Assembly (NCBI GenBank): GCA_016280395.1
Contig: JAEEGQ010000021.1
Location: 1-32,818 of the forward strand
Direction: 5' to 3'
DNA from: Lachnospiraceae bacterium
GTDB taxonomy: Bacteria; Bacillota; Clostridia; Lachnospirales; Lachnospiraceae
Length of the DNA stretch: 32,818 bases
The translations under genes and the position numbers were made by a program. Below, piece by piece: positions 8,422 through 16,990 of the stretch. The notes under the pieces were generated by a model. That model was not told the origin of the DNA and did not search any database. It saw nothing but the letters and a program-made list of their open reading frames with translations. Position 1 is the first letter of the stretch. Each line of letters opens with the position of its first letter.

Positions 8422-9582
8422 TCAGTCCTCTATATTTTTCATTACGGCTTCTGCCACAGCTTCGCATACACGCTTGTCAAAGGCACTGGGGATGATGTTT
8501 TCGTCGGACAGATCGTCGCCCACAAGATCGGCAAGGGCAACTGCTGCAGCAAGCTTCATCTTTTCGGTAATCTGTTTTGCGCGTCCGAGGAGAGCTCCTC
8601 TGAAAATGCCCGGAAAAGCGAGTACATTGTTTACCTGATTGGGGAAATCACTCCTGCCGGAACCGACTATCCTTGCGCCTGCAGCCTTTGCCTCATCAGG
8701 CATTATCTCCGGTGTGGGATTGGCCATGGCAAATACGATGCAGTCTTTGTTCATGCTCTTTATCATATCCTGGGTCATGACGCCCGGAGCCGATACACCT
8801 ACGAATACATCCGCACCCTTTACTGCGTCCGCAAGCACACCCTGTACATCACGGGGATTCGTGATCTTCTGCATCTGCTGCTGGGCGGGATTCATCTTGT
8901 CGATCGTTGCGGAGGACAGGATTCCGAACCTGTCGCACATGATAACATCCTTAAAACCGTAATTCAGGAGCAGCTTCGTAATGGCTGTGCCTGCGCTTCC
9001 GGCGCCGTTTACGACAACTTTTGCGGTCTCTTTGGTCCTGCCGGTAAGTTTTAATGCGTTGATCACGCCGGCAAGCACTACGATAGCGGTCCCGTGCTGG
9101 TCGTCATGGAATACGGGGATGTCGAGCATCTCCTTTAATCTGGCTTCTACTTCAAAGCAGCGGGGAGCTGCGATATCTTCAAGGTTGATGCCGCCAAAGG
9201 TCGGTGCGATCGCGCATACGGCTTTGATTATCTCATCTGTGTCCTGTGTATCGAGGCAGATGGGGAAGGCGTTTATCCCGCCGAATTCTTTGAAAAGAAC
9301 GCATTTGCCCTCCATGACCGGCATTGCCGCGTAAGGTCCGATGTTCCCGAGCCCGAGCACGGCGCTTCCGTCAGAAACGACAGCGATGGTGTTAGCTTTC
9401 AGAGTATATCTGTAAGCCTCTTCTTTATCTTTTGCAATGACCCTGCAGGGCTCGGCAACGCCGGGAGTATATGCTACCGAAAGGTCGTCCCTGTTTTTGA
9501 GCTCACATTTTGCTTCGGTGCTTATCTTACCGTTCCATTCTTCATGAAGCGCAAGCGCTTTTTCATAAACTGTCATGTCCAC
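8422..9582 (-). CDS. NAD(P)-dependent malic enzyme, short bacterial form
   Basis: This 386-residue enzyme oxidatively decarboxylates malate to pyruvate. Visible motifs are VAYTPGVAEPCR (active-site Tyr region), GINLEDIAAPRCFEVE and VFHDDQHGTA (metal and malate binding), the Rossmann loop VNGAGSAGTAI, and MANPTPEI. It lacks the C-terminal phosphotransacetylase-like domain of long MaeB proteins. NAD versus NADP preference cannot be decided. The start is GTG at 9580-9582, five bases after AAAGGAG; an ATG two codons later is the alternative. It has its own promoter and lies head-to-head with rho across 390 bases. Confidence 0.95.
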   Translation of the reverse strand: MDMTVYEKALALHEEWNGKISTEAKCELKNRDDLSVAYTPGVAEPCRVIAKDKEEAYRYTLKANTIAVVSDGSAVLGLGNIGPYAAMPVMEGKCVLFKEFGGINAFPICLDTQDTDEIIKAVCAIAPTFGGINLEDIAAPRCFEVEARLKEMLDIPVFHDDQHGTAIVVLAGVINALKLTGRTKETAKVVVNGAGSAGTAITKLLLNYGFKDVIMCDRFGILSSATIDKMNPAQQQMQKITNPRDVQGVLADAVKGADVFVGVSAPGVMTQDMIKSMNKDCIVFAMANPTPEIMPDEAKAAGARIVGSGRSDFPNQVNNVLAFPGIFRGALLGRAKQITEKMKLAAAVALADLVGDDLSDENIIPSAFDKRVCEAVAEAVMKNIED

Positions 9583-9603
9583 TTTATCTCCTTTGCCGGG
9601 TGC

Positions 9604-9617
9604 TTTTCACGTGAAAA
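9604..9617. promoter_or_regulatory. perfect palindrome in the malic enzyme leader, candidate operator
   Basis: TTTTCACGTGAAAA is a 14-base perfect palindrome lying between the predicted malic enzyme promoter (9642-9670) and its ribosome site. That is about 20-30 bases downstream of the expected transcription start. The position suits a repressor roadblock or an RNA hairpin. I do not recognise a matching regulator. Confidence 0.45.
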
Positions 9618-9641
9618 AGATACCGCCCTGTGATCCATGCT

Positions 9642-9670
9642 AGTTTACCACGAAAACACACGATTTGCAA
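9642..9670 (-). promoter_or_regulatory. sigma-A promoter for malic enzyme
   Basis: On the minus strand TTGCAA (9665-9670) and TAAACT (9642-9647) have a 17-base spacer, with a TG extension before the -10. The leader to the GTG start is about 55 bases. Confidence 0.6.
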
Positions 9671-9674
9671 GAGA

Positions 9675-9712
9675 AGTATGGAATGAGGTCAAGAGTATGG
9701 AATGAGGTCAAG
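9675..9712 (+). repeat. two tandem copies of a 19-bp unit
   Basis: AGTATGGAATGAGGTCAAG occurs at 9675-9693 and again, identical, at 9694-9712. It abuts the imperfect hairpin at 9712-9740. It lies in the malic enzyme-rho intergenic region, outside any reading frame I can support. Confidence 0.9.
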
Positions 9713-9740
9713 AGTCACCGGGAAACGACCCCACTGACTC
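9712..9740. repeat. degenerate copy of the 1264 hairpin
   Basis: GAGTCA (9712-9717) pairs with TGACTC (9735-9740), and inner GGG (9720-9722) with CCC (9730-9732), across a small internal loop. The left arm GAGTCACCGGG is identical to the left arm at 1264-1274. This suggests a dispersed hairpin family rather than two unrelated terminators. Confidence 0.55.
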
Positions 9741-9758
9741 GATCCCAAACCATTAAGG

Positions 9759-9785
9759 TTGTATTTTATAAAAATGTGTTATACT
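9759..9785 (+). promoter_or_regulatory. possible distal rho promoter
   Basis: TATACT (9780-9785) has an extended TGT just before it. TTGTAT (9759-9764) stands 15 bases upstream, a short spacer. It is weaker evidence than the proximal promoter at 9818-9846. Confidence 0.35.
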
Positions 9786-9817
9786 GTAAAAACTTGATTT
9801 CATAAAATTTCTTGGAC

Positions 9818-9846
9818 TTGTTTTTGGGAAGCCGGTCTGTTATAAT
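9818..9846 (+). promoter_or_regulatory. proximal rho promoter with flanking inverted repeat
   Basis: TATAAT (9841-9846) is preceded by a TG extension and, 17 bases upstream, by TTGTTT (9818-9823). The leader to the rho ATG is about 120 bases. The -10 box lies inside a 13-bp inverted repeat: GAAGCCGGTCTGT (9828-9840) and ACAGATCGGCTTC (9875-9887), with one mismatch. That repeat could be an operator. Confidence 0.6.
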
Positions 9847-9972
9847 CATGGCACAGGTATTTATCCGGGCCGGTACAGATCGGCTTCTGTTTATTTTATT
9901 CGTGCGCAGTGAGACTGCGATCACAGGAATTCTTACAAAACATCCACATGATCAATAATATTTGGAGGCTTT

Positions 9973-11949
9973 ATGTCAGAAGATTACAGTGCATTGACGC
10001 TTGCAAGGCTTAATGAGATCGTTAAGGAGAAGGGGCTTAAACTTCATTCGGGTATGAAGAAGGCAGAGATCGTTGCTGCTCTTGAAGAGGCTGAAAAAAA
10101 GGCCGCAAAGAGTACAAAACCCGCGAAGGAAAAAGCTGCCCCGAAACAGGCAGGCACAGAAAGTGACAAAAAGGAAAAGGAAAAACATTCGGGAAGACCG
10201 GCCAAAAAGGCGGCCGGAACGGATGCGCCCGTAAGGGATACGACCGCAAAGGATGCAGCAGTAAAGGAAAAGCCTGCCCGCGGGAAAGCGGCAGCTGCAA
10301 AGAAGGATGCGGCTGAAAAACCTGCAGTAACGAAGGATGCGGCCGAAAAACAGGCGGTAACAGAGAAAGCGGCCGAAAAACCGGCGGACGCTTCAAAAAA
10401 GCCGCAGAAAAAAGCTGTTAAGGAAAAGAAAACTACAGAACCTGAACAAAGGACAGAGGGCAAAAAGTCTGATGAACAGCGTCCCGCTGTTGCGAGCGAG
10501 ACTCGTGATCGCGGCACGGAACGTGAACAGAGCAGGAGCTACGACAAAAACAGGCAGCAGGCTCAGAACGGACAGCAGGGCCAGGGTCAGGACAGGCCGC
10601 AGCCCCAACAGCAGAACCAGGAGAGACCACAGCCCCAGCAACAGAACCAGGAGAGACCACAGCCCCAGCAGCAGGGCCAGGAGAGATCTCAGCCGCAGCA
10701 ACAGGGCCAGGAGAGACCTCAGTCCCAGCAGCAGAACCAGGAGAGACAGCAGCCGCAACAGCAAGGCCAGGAGAGACCACAGCCTCAGCAGCAGAACCAG
10801 GCCAGTGCAGCTGCCAACATCAAAGAGGGTATCCTCGAGATAATGCCCGACGGTTTTGGGTTTATCCGCTGCGACAACTTTCTTCCCGGACCTGATGATG
10901 TCTATGTTTCACCGACACAGATCCGCCGTATGAACCTTAAGACAGGCGATATTATTAACGGTATCGTGAAAGACAAGACAGGAACAGAGAAGTTTAATGC
11001 GCTTCTCTATGTGAACAGTGTAAACGGCTTCGGAGTGGGTGAGGCGATCCATCGTAAGAGATTCGAGGATCTGACGCCTGTTTTCCCGTATGAACGCATA
11101 AATCTCGAAACACCCGGCTGCCCTGTGGCAATGCGCATGGTAAACCTTCTTTCACCTATCGGCAAGGGACAGCGCGGCATGATCGTTTCCCAGCCGAAAG
11201 CAGGTAAGACCACGCTTTTAAAGCAGGCCGCAAAGGCGATCAAGGCAAATCATCCCGAGATCCACATCATAGTCCTGCTTATAGACGAGCGTCCCGAGGA
11301 AGTTACCGATATGAAGGAGTCCATAGAGGGCGAAAATGTTGAAGTTATCTACTCGACCTTTGATGAGCTTCCCGAAAACCATAAGCGTGTTTCGGAAATG
11401 GTCATAGAGCGCGCAAAGCGCCTTGTCGAGCACCAGAAGGATGTTATCATCCTGCTTGACAGCATCACGCGTCTTGCAAGAGCCTACAACCTTACATGCA
11501 TGAGCAGCGGCAGGACGCTGTCCGGCGGTCTTGATCCCGCAGCTCTTTATATGCCCAAGAGATTTTTCGGCGCAGCGAGAAAAATGCGTGAAGGCGGCTC
11601 GCTCACAATACTTGCGACTGCTCTTGTTGAAACGGGAAGCCGCATGGATGATGTCGTTTTCGAAGAATTTAAGGGCACCGGCAATATGGAACTCGTGCTC
11701 GACAGAAACCTTTCGGAACGCAGGATATTCCCTGCCATCGATCTTCCGAAATCCAGCACCAGACGTGAAGACCTGCTCCTTACGCCTGCCGAGATGGAGG
11801 CAAATTACCTCATGCGAAAGGCCTTGAACGGGGCAAGGAGCGATGATGCCATAGAACGCATAATCCAGCTTTTCGCACAGACCAAAACGAATCAGGATTT
11901 CGTCGATTACATCAGAAAATACGGTGTATTCAGGGTGCAGGCCACCTGA
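9973..11949 (+). CDS. rho: transcription termination factor Rho with Gln-rich repeat insert
   Basis: Rho is a hexameric RNA helicase that ends transcription. This one is 658 residues against about 420 in E. coli, and the excess is all N-terminal. Residues 5-42 are the Rho_N SAP-like domain. Residues 43-200 are low-complexity Lys/Ala/Glu. Residues 207-276 are seven copies of a decapeptide ([10 protein letters not shown] type). From about 287 the RNA-binding cold-shock fold ([13 protein letters not shown]) begins. The ATPase core has Walker A PKAGKT (408-413), Walker [11 protein letters not shown] (Asp496), and a complete secondary RNA-binding loop. The core looks fully functional. TTTGGAGG precedes the ATG. 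No clear intrinsic terminator follows, and rpmE has its own promoter. Confidence 0.97.
   Translation: MSEDYSALTLARLNEIVKEKGLKLHSGMKKAEIVAALEEAEKKAAKSTKPAKEKAAPKQAGTESDKKEKEKHSGRPAKKAAGTDAPVRDTTAKDAAVKEKPARGKAAAAKKDAAEKPAVTKDAAEKQAVTEKAAEKPADASKKPQKKAVKEKKTTEPEQRTEGKKSDEQRPAVASETRDRGTEREQSRSYDKNRQQAQNGQQGQGQDRPQPQQQNQERPQPQQQNQERPQPQQQGQERSQPQQQGQERPQSQQQNQERQQPQQQGQERPQPQQQNQASAAANIKEGILEIMPDGFGFIRCDNFLPGPDDVYVSPTQIRRMNLKTGDIINGIVKDKTGTEKFNALLYVNSVNGFGVGEAIHRKRFEDLTPVFPYERINLETPGCPVAMRMVNLLSPIGKGQRGMIVSQPKAGKTTLLKQAAKAIKANHPEIHIIVLLIDERPEEVTDMKESIEGENVEVIYSTFDELPENHKRVSEMVIERAKRLVEHQKDVIILLDSITRLARAYNLTCMSSGRTLSGGLDPAALYMPKRFFGAARKMREGGSLTILATALVETGSRMDDVVFEEFKGTGNMELVLDRNLSERRIFPAIDLPKSSTRREDLLLTPAEMEANYLMRKALNGARSDDAIERIIQLFAQTKTNQDFVDYIRKYGVFRVQAT
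10591..10800 (+). repeat. seven 30-bp tandem repeats inside rho
   Basis: Seven units in exact 30-base register, none gapped, encode residues 207-276. They read as [60 protein letters not shown] and [10 protein letters not shown]. Differences are mostly third-position changes or Asn/Gly swaps. The near identity suggests recent expansion or contraction by slippage. Confidence 0.95.
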
Positions 11950-11988
11950 GGACAGCATTATCGAAAAACAGATCGCAGATTGAAATAG

Positions 11989-12012
11989 ATTGTTAATCTT
12001 CCGTGTAACAAT
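11989..12012. promoter_or_regulatory. inverted repeat upstream of the rpmE promoter
   Basis: ATTGTTA (11989-11995) and TAACAAT (12006-12012) form 7-bp inverted arms around a 10-base centre, 25 bases upstream of the rpmE -35 box. The arms resemble Rex half-sites, but the spacer is four bases too long, so the identity of any bound protein is open. Confidence 0.3.
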
Positions 12013-12037
12013 AATTTACCGGTCGTTTAAAAAGTAC

Positions 12038-12066
12038 TTGCAAAAATTGAAAGTACATGTTATACT
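12038..12066 (+). promoter_or_regulatory. sigma-A promoter for rpmE
   Basis: TTGCAA (12038-12043), a 17-base spacer and TATACT (12061-12066) with a TG extension before the -10. The leader is about 60 bases. Confidence 0.7.
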
Positions 12067-12134
12067 CATAAAGCTGTCGCGGTCTTGCCAAATGAACAAG
12101 CCAATCAGGACAGTGAATATGTGAGGTGAAAACA

Positions 12135-12338
12135 ATGAAGGCTGATATCCATCCTAAATACTATCAGGCAAAGGTAACATGCAACTGCGGCAATGAGTTC
12201 GTAACCGGCTCAACAAAGCCTGAGATCCACGTAGAAATCTGCTCAAAGTGCCATTCCTTCTACACAGGTCAGCAGAAGACTGTAGCAGCTCGTGGTGCTA
12301 TCGAGAAGTTCAACCGCAGATACGGTATCAACAAATAA
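12135..12338 (+). CDS. rpmE: 50S ribosomal protein L31, zinc-binding type
   Basis: This 67-residue protein begins MKADIHPKYYQAKVTC. The four zinc-ligand cysteines of the C+ type are present as CNC in TCNCGNEF and CxxC in EICSKCHSF. A GTG three codons upstream is in frame, but the ATG at 12135 lies correctly after GAGGTGAA and matches the family N-terminus. L31 sits at the bridge between ribosomal subunits. A strong terminator follows, so it is a single-gene unit between rho and the DUF1385 gene. Confidence 0.97.
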   Translation: MKADIHPKYYQAKVTCNCGNEFVTGSTKPEIHVEICSKCHSFYTGQQKTVAARGAIEKFNRRYGINK

Positions 12339-12382
12339 TATATCGGACATTCCGATACATATCGTGTGCATGACGGACTTAA

Positions 12383-12418
12383 AGGTTGGGGGAGGATTCT
12401 TCCAACCTGATTTTTTTT
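12383..12418 (+). terminator. rho-independent terminator after rpmE
   Basis: AGGTTGG (12383-12389) pairs with CCAACCT (12402-12408), with further G-U and G-C pairs inside. It is followed by GA and eight T (12411-12418). Confidence 0.88.
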
Positions 12419-12492
12419 ACTGACGAATAATCGCACGGAACGGCGCTTGGCTGTGCAGCTGAGATGGGGCGCCGATCCTGAACGGAGATACC

Positions 12493-14133
12493 ATGAATTC
12501 GAAAATTGGGGGCCAGGCGGTAATAGAAGGCGTGATGATGCGTAACGGCAGTGATTACGCGGTTGCCGTACGTACGCCCGACGGGGAGATAGTTACAAAG
12601 AAGGAGCACATAAAGAAGGAGCGGACAGGCATCCTTAAGGCACCTGTTATCCGCGGCGTCGTTGCGTTCATTGATTCTCTTGTCATCGGCATCAAGACGT
12701 TAACCTATTCCGCAAGTTTCTTTGAGGAAGATGAAACGGGCTCTAAACAAAAACAGGAAGATCCCAAAAACGAAAAGCTTATGCTCGGCGGGACGGTTGC
12801 TCTTTCCGTCGTTCTTGGCGTTGCCATTTTCATGCTCCTTCCCTGGTTCATTTCGAATCTTATCGGAAAACACCTGAATAATACATATCTCACTGCAGTT
12901 ATAGAAGGTCTGCTGAGGCTCCTTATCTTTATCGGATATATCGTTGCGATCTCCCAGATGAACGATATCAAGCGCGTTTTCATGTATCACGGCGCGGAGC
13001 ATAAATCCATAAACTGCATAGAAAACGGGCTCGACCTTAATGTTGCGAATGTAAGAAAGCAGTCTCGCTGCCATAAGCGCTGCGGGACAAGCTTTATGTT
13101 CTTTGTCATCTTTATAAGCATAATCGTGTTCATGTTCATAAGGGTAGAAAACCACCTTCTCCAGATGGGGTTAAGGCTTCTTCTTGTTCCCGTCATCGCA
13201 GGTATTTCCTACGAGATCATCAGGTTCCTCGGCAGCAGTGAGAACAAGTTCGTTGTTGCCATAAGCAAGCCCGGCTTTATGTTCCAGAACCTTACCACCC
13301 GTGAGCCCGATGATGACATGATAGAGGTTGCCATCGCGTCCGTTGAGGCTGTTTTCGACTGGGAAAAGTTTGTTGAGAAAGTAAGAAAAGACAAGACTTC
13401 CGTAAAGGCAGAAACAGAGAAAAAGGCAGCAGCAAAGGCAGAAACAGAGAAAAAGGCAGCAGCAAAGGCAGAAGCAGAGAAGAAGGCAACAGCAAAGGCA
13501 GAAGCCGAGAAAAAGGCTGCAGCAAAGGCGGAAGCTGAAAGAAAGGCAGCAGCAAAGGCGGAAGCTGAAAGAAAGGCCGCAGCAAAGGCAGAAGCAGAGA
13601 AGAAGGCAGCAGCAAAGGCAGAGGCTGAAAGACAAGCTGCAAAGAAGGCAGAAGCCGAAAGACTTGCTGCAGAAGAAGCCGAAGCACTTGAGACAGAGCG
13701 CCTTGCCGCAGCACGCGCAAAGGAAGAGCGCATCGCAGAAGAAAAGGCAAAGGCCGAAAAGGCCGCAAGGCTTGAGGCGGAGCGCATAGCGGAAGAAAAG
13801 GCAAAGGCCGAAGAAGCCGCAAGACGTGAAGCGGAGCAGATAGCAAAAGAAGCCGCAAAGGCCGATGAACTGCTCAAAGAGGAGCGGAAGGAAGAGACTT
13901 CCGGGGCTTCAACATCCGCACGTGTCAGAAAAGAAGGCTTCCTGTCTTCCCTTGATACAGTTCTCTTTGTGAAGAAGGAGGAGCGTCCTGCAAAGGAATT
14001 TGTCGATCCTCTTCTTCAGAAGCATATCAAACGTACAGAGCAGCCTGCTCCTTCGGTATCGGATGATGACGATGATGATGATGTATTAAAGGCTCTGGAT
14101 AAGTTTTTTGTAGTAAAGGATAAAAATGAGTGA
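12493..14133 (+). CDS. DUF1385 (YqhQ-like) membrane protein with long Ala/Lys/Glu tail
   Basis: The first 300 or so residues are a standard DUF1385 protein. They include GGQAVIEGVMMRNG, the YHGAEHK motif at 165-171, CHKRCGTSF, and membrane segments near 97-124, 131-153, 199-217 and 225-246. B. subtilis YqhQ ends near residue 318. This protein continues to 546 with a helical, TolA-like stretch (305 to about 460) built on AEAEKKAAAK decapeptides, then a tail with two similar motifs (LDTVLFVKKE and LDKFFVVKDK) and a run of seven Asp. The function of DUF1385 is unestablished. The gene overlaps prmC by eight bases, so the two are translationally coupled. A GGAGA site precedes the ATG. Confidence 0.9.
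   Translation: MNSKIGGQAVIEGVMMRNGSDYAVAVRTPDGEIVTKKEHIKKERTGILKAPVIRGVVAFIDSLVIGIKTLTYSASFFEEDETGSKQKQEDPKNEKLMLGGTVALSVVLGVAIFMLLPWFISNLIGKHLNNTYLTAVIEGLLRLLIFIGYIVAISQMNDIKRVFMYHGAEHKSINCIENGLDLNVANVRKQSRCHKRCGTSFMFFVIFISIIVFMFIRVENHLLQMGLRLLLVPVIAGISYEIIRFLGSSENKFVVAISKPGFMFQNLTTREPDDDMIEVAIASVEAVFDWEKFVEKVRKDKTSVKAETEKKAAAKAETEKKAAAKAEAEKKATAKAEAEKKAAAKAEAERKAAAKAEAERKAAAKAEAEKKAAAKAEAERQAAKKAEAERLAAEEAEALETERLAAARAKEERIAEEKAKAEKAARLEAERIAEEKAKAEEAARREAEQIAKEAAKADELLKEERKEETSGASTSARVRKEGFLSSLDTVLFVKKEERPAKEFVDPLLQKHIKRTEQPAPSVSDDDDDDDVLKALDKFFVVKDKNE
13408..13677 (+). repeat. 30-bp tandem repeats inside the DUF1385 gene
   Basis: Seven clear 30-base units (13408-13617) encode AETEKKAAAK-type decapeptides, followed by two more diverged units to 13677. 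The unit length equals that in rho 2.6 kb upstream, but the sequence is unrelated. Confidence 0.9.
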
Positions 14134-14956
14134 CAGCGCACAACCGATGACATGGAGAAAAGCCTTGAGAACAGCGGTGCAGTCAGGTACTGACGAATCC
14201 GACGCAAGGCTTTTGCTTGCGCATGCCGGCTGTGTGGATCTGAACACCATAAGATTGTTTTCGGATGAAATTATGCCGGCAGATGTATATGACCGCTTTC
14301 TTGCACTTTTGCAGAAGCGTTCTACGCATCTGCCGGTTCAGTATATTACAGGGGAAAGCTGCTTTTGCGGGATAGAGCTTTGCGTGAATGAAAATGTCCT
14401 GATCCCGCGCCCCGAAACAGAGCTTCTTGCAGAAGCGGTGTTTAAGGACTGCAAGGGACAGTCGGTGCTCGACCTTTGTACAGGTTCGGGGTGCATAGCA
14501 ATCGCGGTCGCGTTGCTTGGAAGCCCGGCTGCGGTCACCGCCTGTGATATATCAGAGGAAGCACTTGAAACGGCACGCGCAAATGCAAAAAAGAACAATG
14601 CGGACATAACCTTCCTGCAGGGTGATCTGTTTGAAGCGGTGAAGGATGCCCGATTCGATATAATCGTCTCAAATCCGCCGTACATCGCCACAGGAGAGAT
14701 AGAGGGACTCATGCCGGAAGTCCGGGATCATGAACCTTTTATCGCACTCGACGGTGATACCGACGGCCTTAAGTTTTACAGGATCATAGCAAAAGAAGCA
14801 TACAGACACCTTTCGGAAAACGGCAGGCTGTTCCTCGAGATAGGGGAGGATCAGGGAGAGAGCGTACCAAAGCTTCTGTCTTTGGCCGGTTTTCAGGATA
14901 TCCGTGTGAAGAAGGATTACAGCGGACTTGACAGGTTTGTGACGGCGCGGGTTTAA
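14126..14956 (+). CDS. prmC: peptide chain release factor N5-glutamine methyltransferase
   Basis: This 276-residue SAM-dependent enzyme methylates the glutamine of the GGQ motif in release factors. The SAM motif I reads [16 protein letters not shown], and the catalytic NPPY lies at 183-186, the same numbering as E. coli PrmC. The N-terminal helical substrate-recognition domain is present. The start ATG overlaps the stop region of the DUF1385 gene (ATGAGTGA). Its substrate RF1 is encoded immediately downstream by prfA, a classic pairing. Confidence 0.96.
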   Translation: MSDSAQPMTWRKALRTAVQSGTDESDARLLLAHAGCVDLNTIRLFSDEIMPADVYDRFLALLQKRSTHLPVQYITGESCFCGIELCVNENVLIPRPETELLAEAVFKDCKGQSVLDLCTGSGCIAIAVALLGSPAAVTACDISEEALETARANAKKNNADITFLQGDLFEAVKDARFDIIVSNPPYIATGEIEGLMPEVRDHEPFIALDGDTDGLKFYRIIAKEAYRHLSENGRLFLEIGEDQGESVPKLLSLAGFQDIRVKKDYSGLDRFVTARV

Positions 14957-14991
14957 ATGCCGCCCGAACCGGCAGCACGGAATACAGCCGG

Positions 14992-15005
14992 CTTTTCCGG
15001 AAAAG
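14992..15005. other. perfect palindrome between prmC and prfA
   Basis: CTTTTCCGGAAAAG is a 14-base perfect palindrome in the 88-base gap, followed by a small CTCTC/GAGAG hairpin (15011-15026 region) before the prfA ribosome site. It may be a processing or regulatory structure; no T-tract follows. Confidence 0.35.
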
Positions 15006-15044
15006 GTTCCCTCTCCCTTTGTGAGAGATAAGGAGAAACGGACA

Positions 15045-16118
15045 ATGTTAGAAAGACTTGAATCAATAATAAACAGATATAAAGAGATACAGGATGAGCT
15101 TGCGGACCCTTCTGTTACAAACGACCAGAAGCGTTTCAGAAAGCTCATGAAGGAGCAGAACGACCTTTCCGCGATAGTTGATGCGTACAACAGGCATAAG
15201 GCTGCCCAGGCGGGGATACAGGAAGCCATTGAGATGCTCGACAAGGAATCGGACGAGGATATGCGCGAGCTTGCAAGGGAAGAACTGGCAAACTGCAGGA
15301 AGGATGCGGAGGATACCGAGCAGGAGTTAAAGATACTGCTGCTCCCGAAAGACCCGAACGACGATAAGAACGTGGTATTCGAGATACGCGCGGGCGCAGG
15401 CGGTGATGAAGCTGCGCTCTTTGCGGCAGAGCTTTTCAGGATGTACACCAAATATGCCGATGCCCATCATTACAGGGTTGAAGTCACAACCTACAATGAA
15501 ATGGGCCTTGGAGGCATAAAGGAAGCAGTATTTATCGTAAACGGAAGCGGTGCCTATTCGCAGCTCAAATTCGAAAGCGGCGTGCATCGCGTACAGCGTG
15601 TGCCGGTAACCGAATCCGGCGGCAGGATACATACATCCACGGCAACAGTGGCTGTTATGCCGGAAGCGGAAGAAGTTGATGTCACACTTGACATGAACGA
15701 CTGCAAATTTGATGTTTTCAGGGCTTCGGGCAACGGCGGACAGTGTGTCAACACCACAGACTCCGCAGTACGTCTCACACACCTTCCCACAGGCATAGTT
15801 ATTTCCTGTCAGGACGAGAAATCCCAGCTTAAGAACAGGGATAAGGCGTTAAGGGTCTTACGCGCAAAGCTGTACGAGCTTGAGCTTGAGAAGGCACATG
15901 CCGCGGAAGCCGCAGAACGCAAGAGCCTTGTCGGGACAGGCGACAGATCCGAAAAGATCCGCACTTACAACTTCCCGCAGGGGCGCTGCACGGATCACAG
16001 GATACATTTTACCTCATACAGGCTTGACGATATCATGAACGGCGATATCCAGGAGATAATAGATGCCCTGATAGCCGCCGACAGAGCCGAAAAGCTTTCG
16101 GCAGGAGCGGACGAATGA
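15045..16118 (+). CDS. prfA: peptide chain release factor 1
   Basis: RF1 recognises UAA and UAG and triggers peptide release. The 357-residue protein has the universal GGQ motif at residues 231-233, in [16 protein letters not shown], with conserved flanks (GVHRVQRVP upstream; [17 protein letters not shown] downstream). A GTG at 15021 is in frame, but the ATG at 15045 follows AAGGAG by nine bases and yields the normal MLERLE start. The stop overlaps the next gene by four bases (ATGA). prmC lies just upstream. Confidence 0.98.
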   Translation: MLERLESIINRYKEIQDELADPSVTNDQKRFRKLMKEQNDLSAIVDAYNRHKAAQAGIQEAIEMLDKESDEDMRELAREELANCRKDAEDTEQELKILLLPKDPNDDKNVVFEIRAGAGGDEAALFAAELFRMYTKYADAHHYRVEVTTYNEMGLGGIKEAVFIVNGSGAYSQLKFESGVHRVQRVPVTESGGRIHTSTATVAVMPEAEEVDVTLDMNDCKFDVFRASGNGGQCVNTTDSAVRLTHLPTGIVISCQDEKSQLKNRDKALRVLRAKLYELELEKAHAAEAAERKSLVGTGDRSEKIRTYNFPQGRCTDHRIHFTSYRLDDIMNGDIQEIIDALIAADRAEKLSAGADE

Positions 16119-16897
16119 TCACATCTTCTTCTAACGCAAGGATCAAGAGAATAAAGCAGCTTGAAGCGGACAAAAAGGAACGTGACAAGGCCGGCGCGTT
16201 CGTTGCCGAGGGTGAAAAGCTGTTCTTTGAGATAGTAAAGGATGCTCCGGAGAGCATTCTTGAGGTCTTTGTCTCAGAAAGTGCCATGGAGACACTTTCT
16301 GACGAAAAAAAAGCAGCTCTTGAACGCTTTGAACCCGAAACGGTGAAGGACTCGGTGTTTGAGTCGGCAGCCCTCACAAAGACGCCCCAGGGCTTTCTTG
16401 CTGTCGTTAAAAAACCTTCTTACAGGCTAGGGGATGTGTTAAAACGCGAGGGAAGGCTTCGCCTTCTGTTTCTTGAAACACTTCAGGATCCCGGAAATAT
16501 GGGCACTATCTTTCGGACCGCCGAAGGTGCAGGCATCGACATGATAATCCTTTGCGGAAACTGCGCGGATGTCTTTAATCCCAAGGTAGTCCGCTCCACG
16601 ATGGGCTCGGTGATGCGCGTCCCCTTTGCGGAGGCAAAGGATCCCACGGAGACGCTCGGACTGTTAAAGGATGCGGGCGTTACCACCTATGCGACCTTCC
16701 TTAAAGCTTCAGAGGAAATAGGGGATATCACATACGACGAACGTACAGCCGTCCTTATCGGCAATGAAGCCAAAGGCCTTTCGGAAGCCACAGCCATGAA
16801 ATGCGACCACAGGATAAGGATCCCCATGCAGGGAAAGCTTGAATCCTTAAATGCAGCGGTGGCAGCGGCTCTCGTCATGTATAAGGACATGCTGTAA
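16115..16897 (+). CDS. TrmH/SpoU family RNA 2'-O-methyltransferase
   Basis: This 260-residue SPOUT enzyme uses SAM to methylate ribose in RNA. An N-terminal substrate-binding domain ([31 protein letters not shown]) precedes the trefoil-knot domain. Motif 1 is [13 protein letters not shown] from residue 128, motif 2 is [10 protein letters not shown], and motif 3 is [17 protein letters not shown]. It resembles B. subtilis YsgA and RlmB-like rRNA methyltransferases; the target nucleotide cannot be named. It starts inside the prfA stop codon, so it is coupled to RF1 translation. Confidence 0.93.
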   Translation: MITSSSNARIKRIKQLEADKKERDKAGAFVAEGEKLFFEIVKDAPESILEVFVSESAMETLSDEKKAALERFEPETVKDSVFESAALTKTPQGFLAVVKKPSYRLGDVLKREGRLRLLFLETLQDPGNMGTIFRTAEGAGIDMIILCGNCADVFNPKVVRSTMGSVMRVPFAEAKDPTETLGLLKDAGVTTYATFLKASEEIGDITYDERTAVLIGNEAKGLSEATAMKCDHRIRIPMQGKLESLNAAVAAALVMYKDML

Positions 16898-16904
16898 GAA
16901 CATA

Positions 16905-16933
16905 TTGAGTTGACTGTAAAAATGTGCTATAAT
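16905..16933 (+). promoter_or_regulatory. sigma-A promoter for the RACE-like gene
   Basis: TTGAGT (16905-16910), a 17-base spacer and TATAAT (16928-16933) with a TG extension. The leader is about 50 bases. Confidence 0.7.
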
Positions 16934-16990
16934 ATTCTGATGACAAAATGAAAAGCCGTTAGTAAAGCCTTTTTCACAAACGAGGGAAAA

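Noticed and set aside
10591-10800. Regular 30-bp repeats that resemble a CRISPR array
   Set aside because: The units are contiguous with no spacers and encode an in-frame decapeptide within rho.
11989-12012. Rex-type redox operator before rpmE
   Set aside because: The TTGTTA/TAACAA half-sites are present, but the spacer is 10 rather than 6 bases; kept only as an unassigned inverted repeat.
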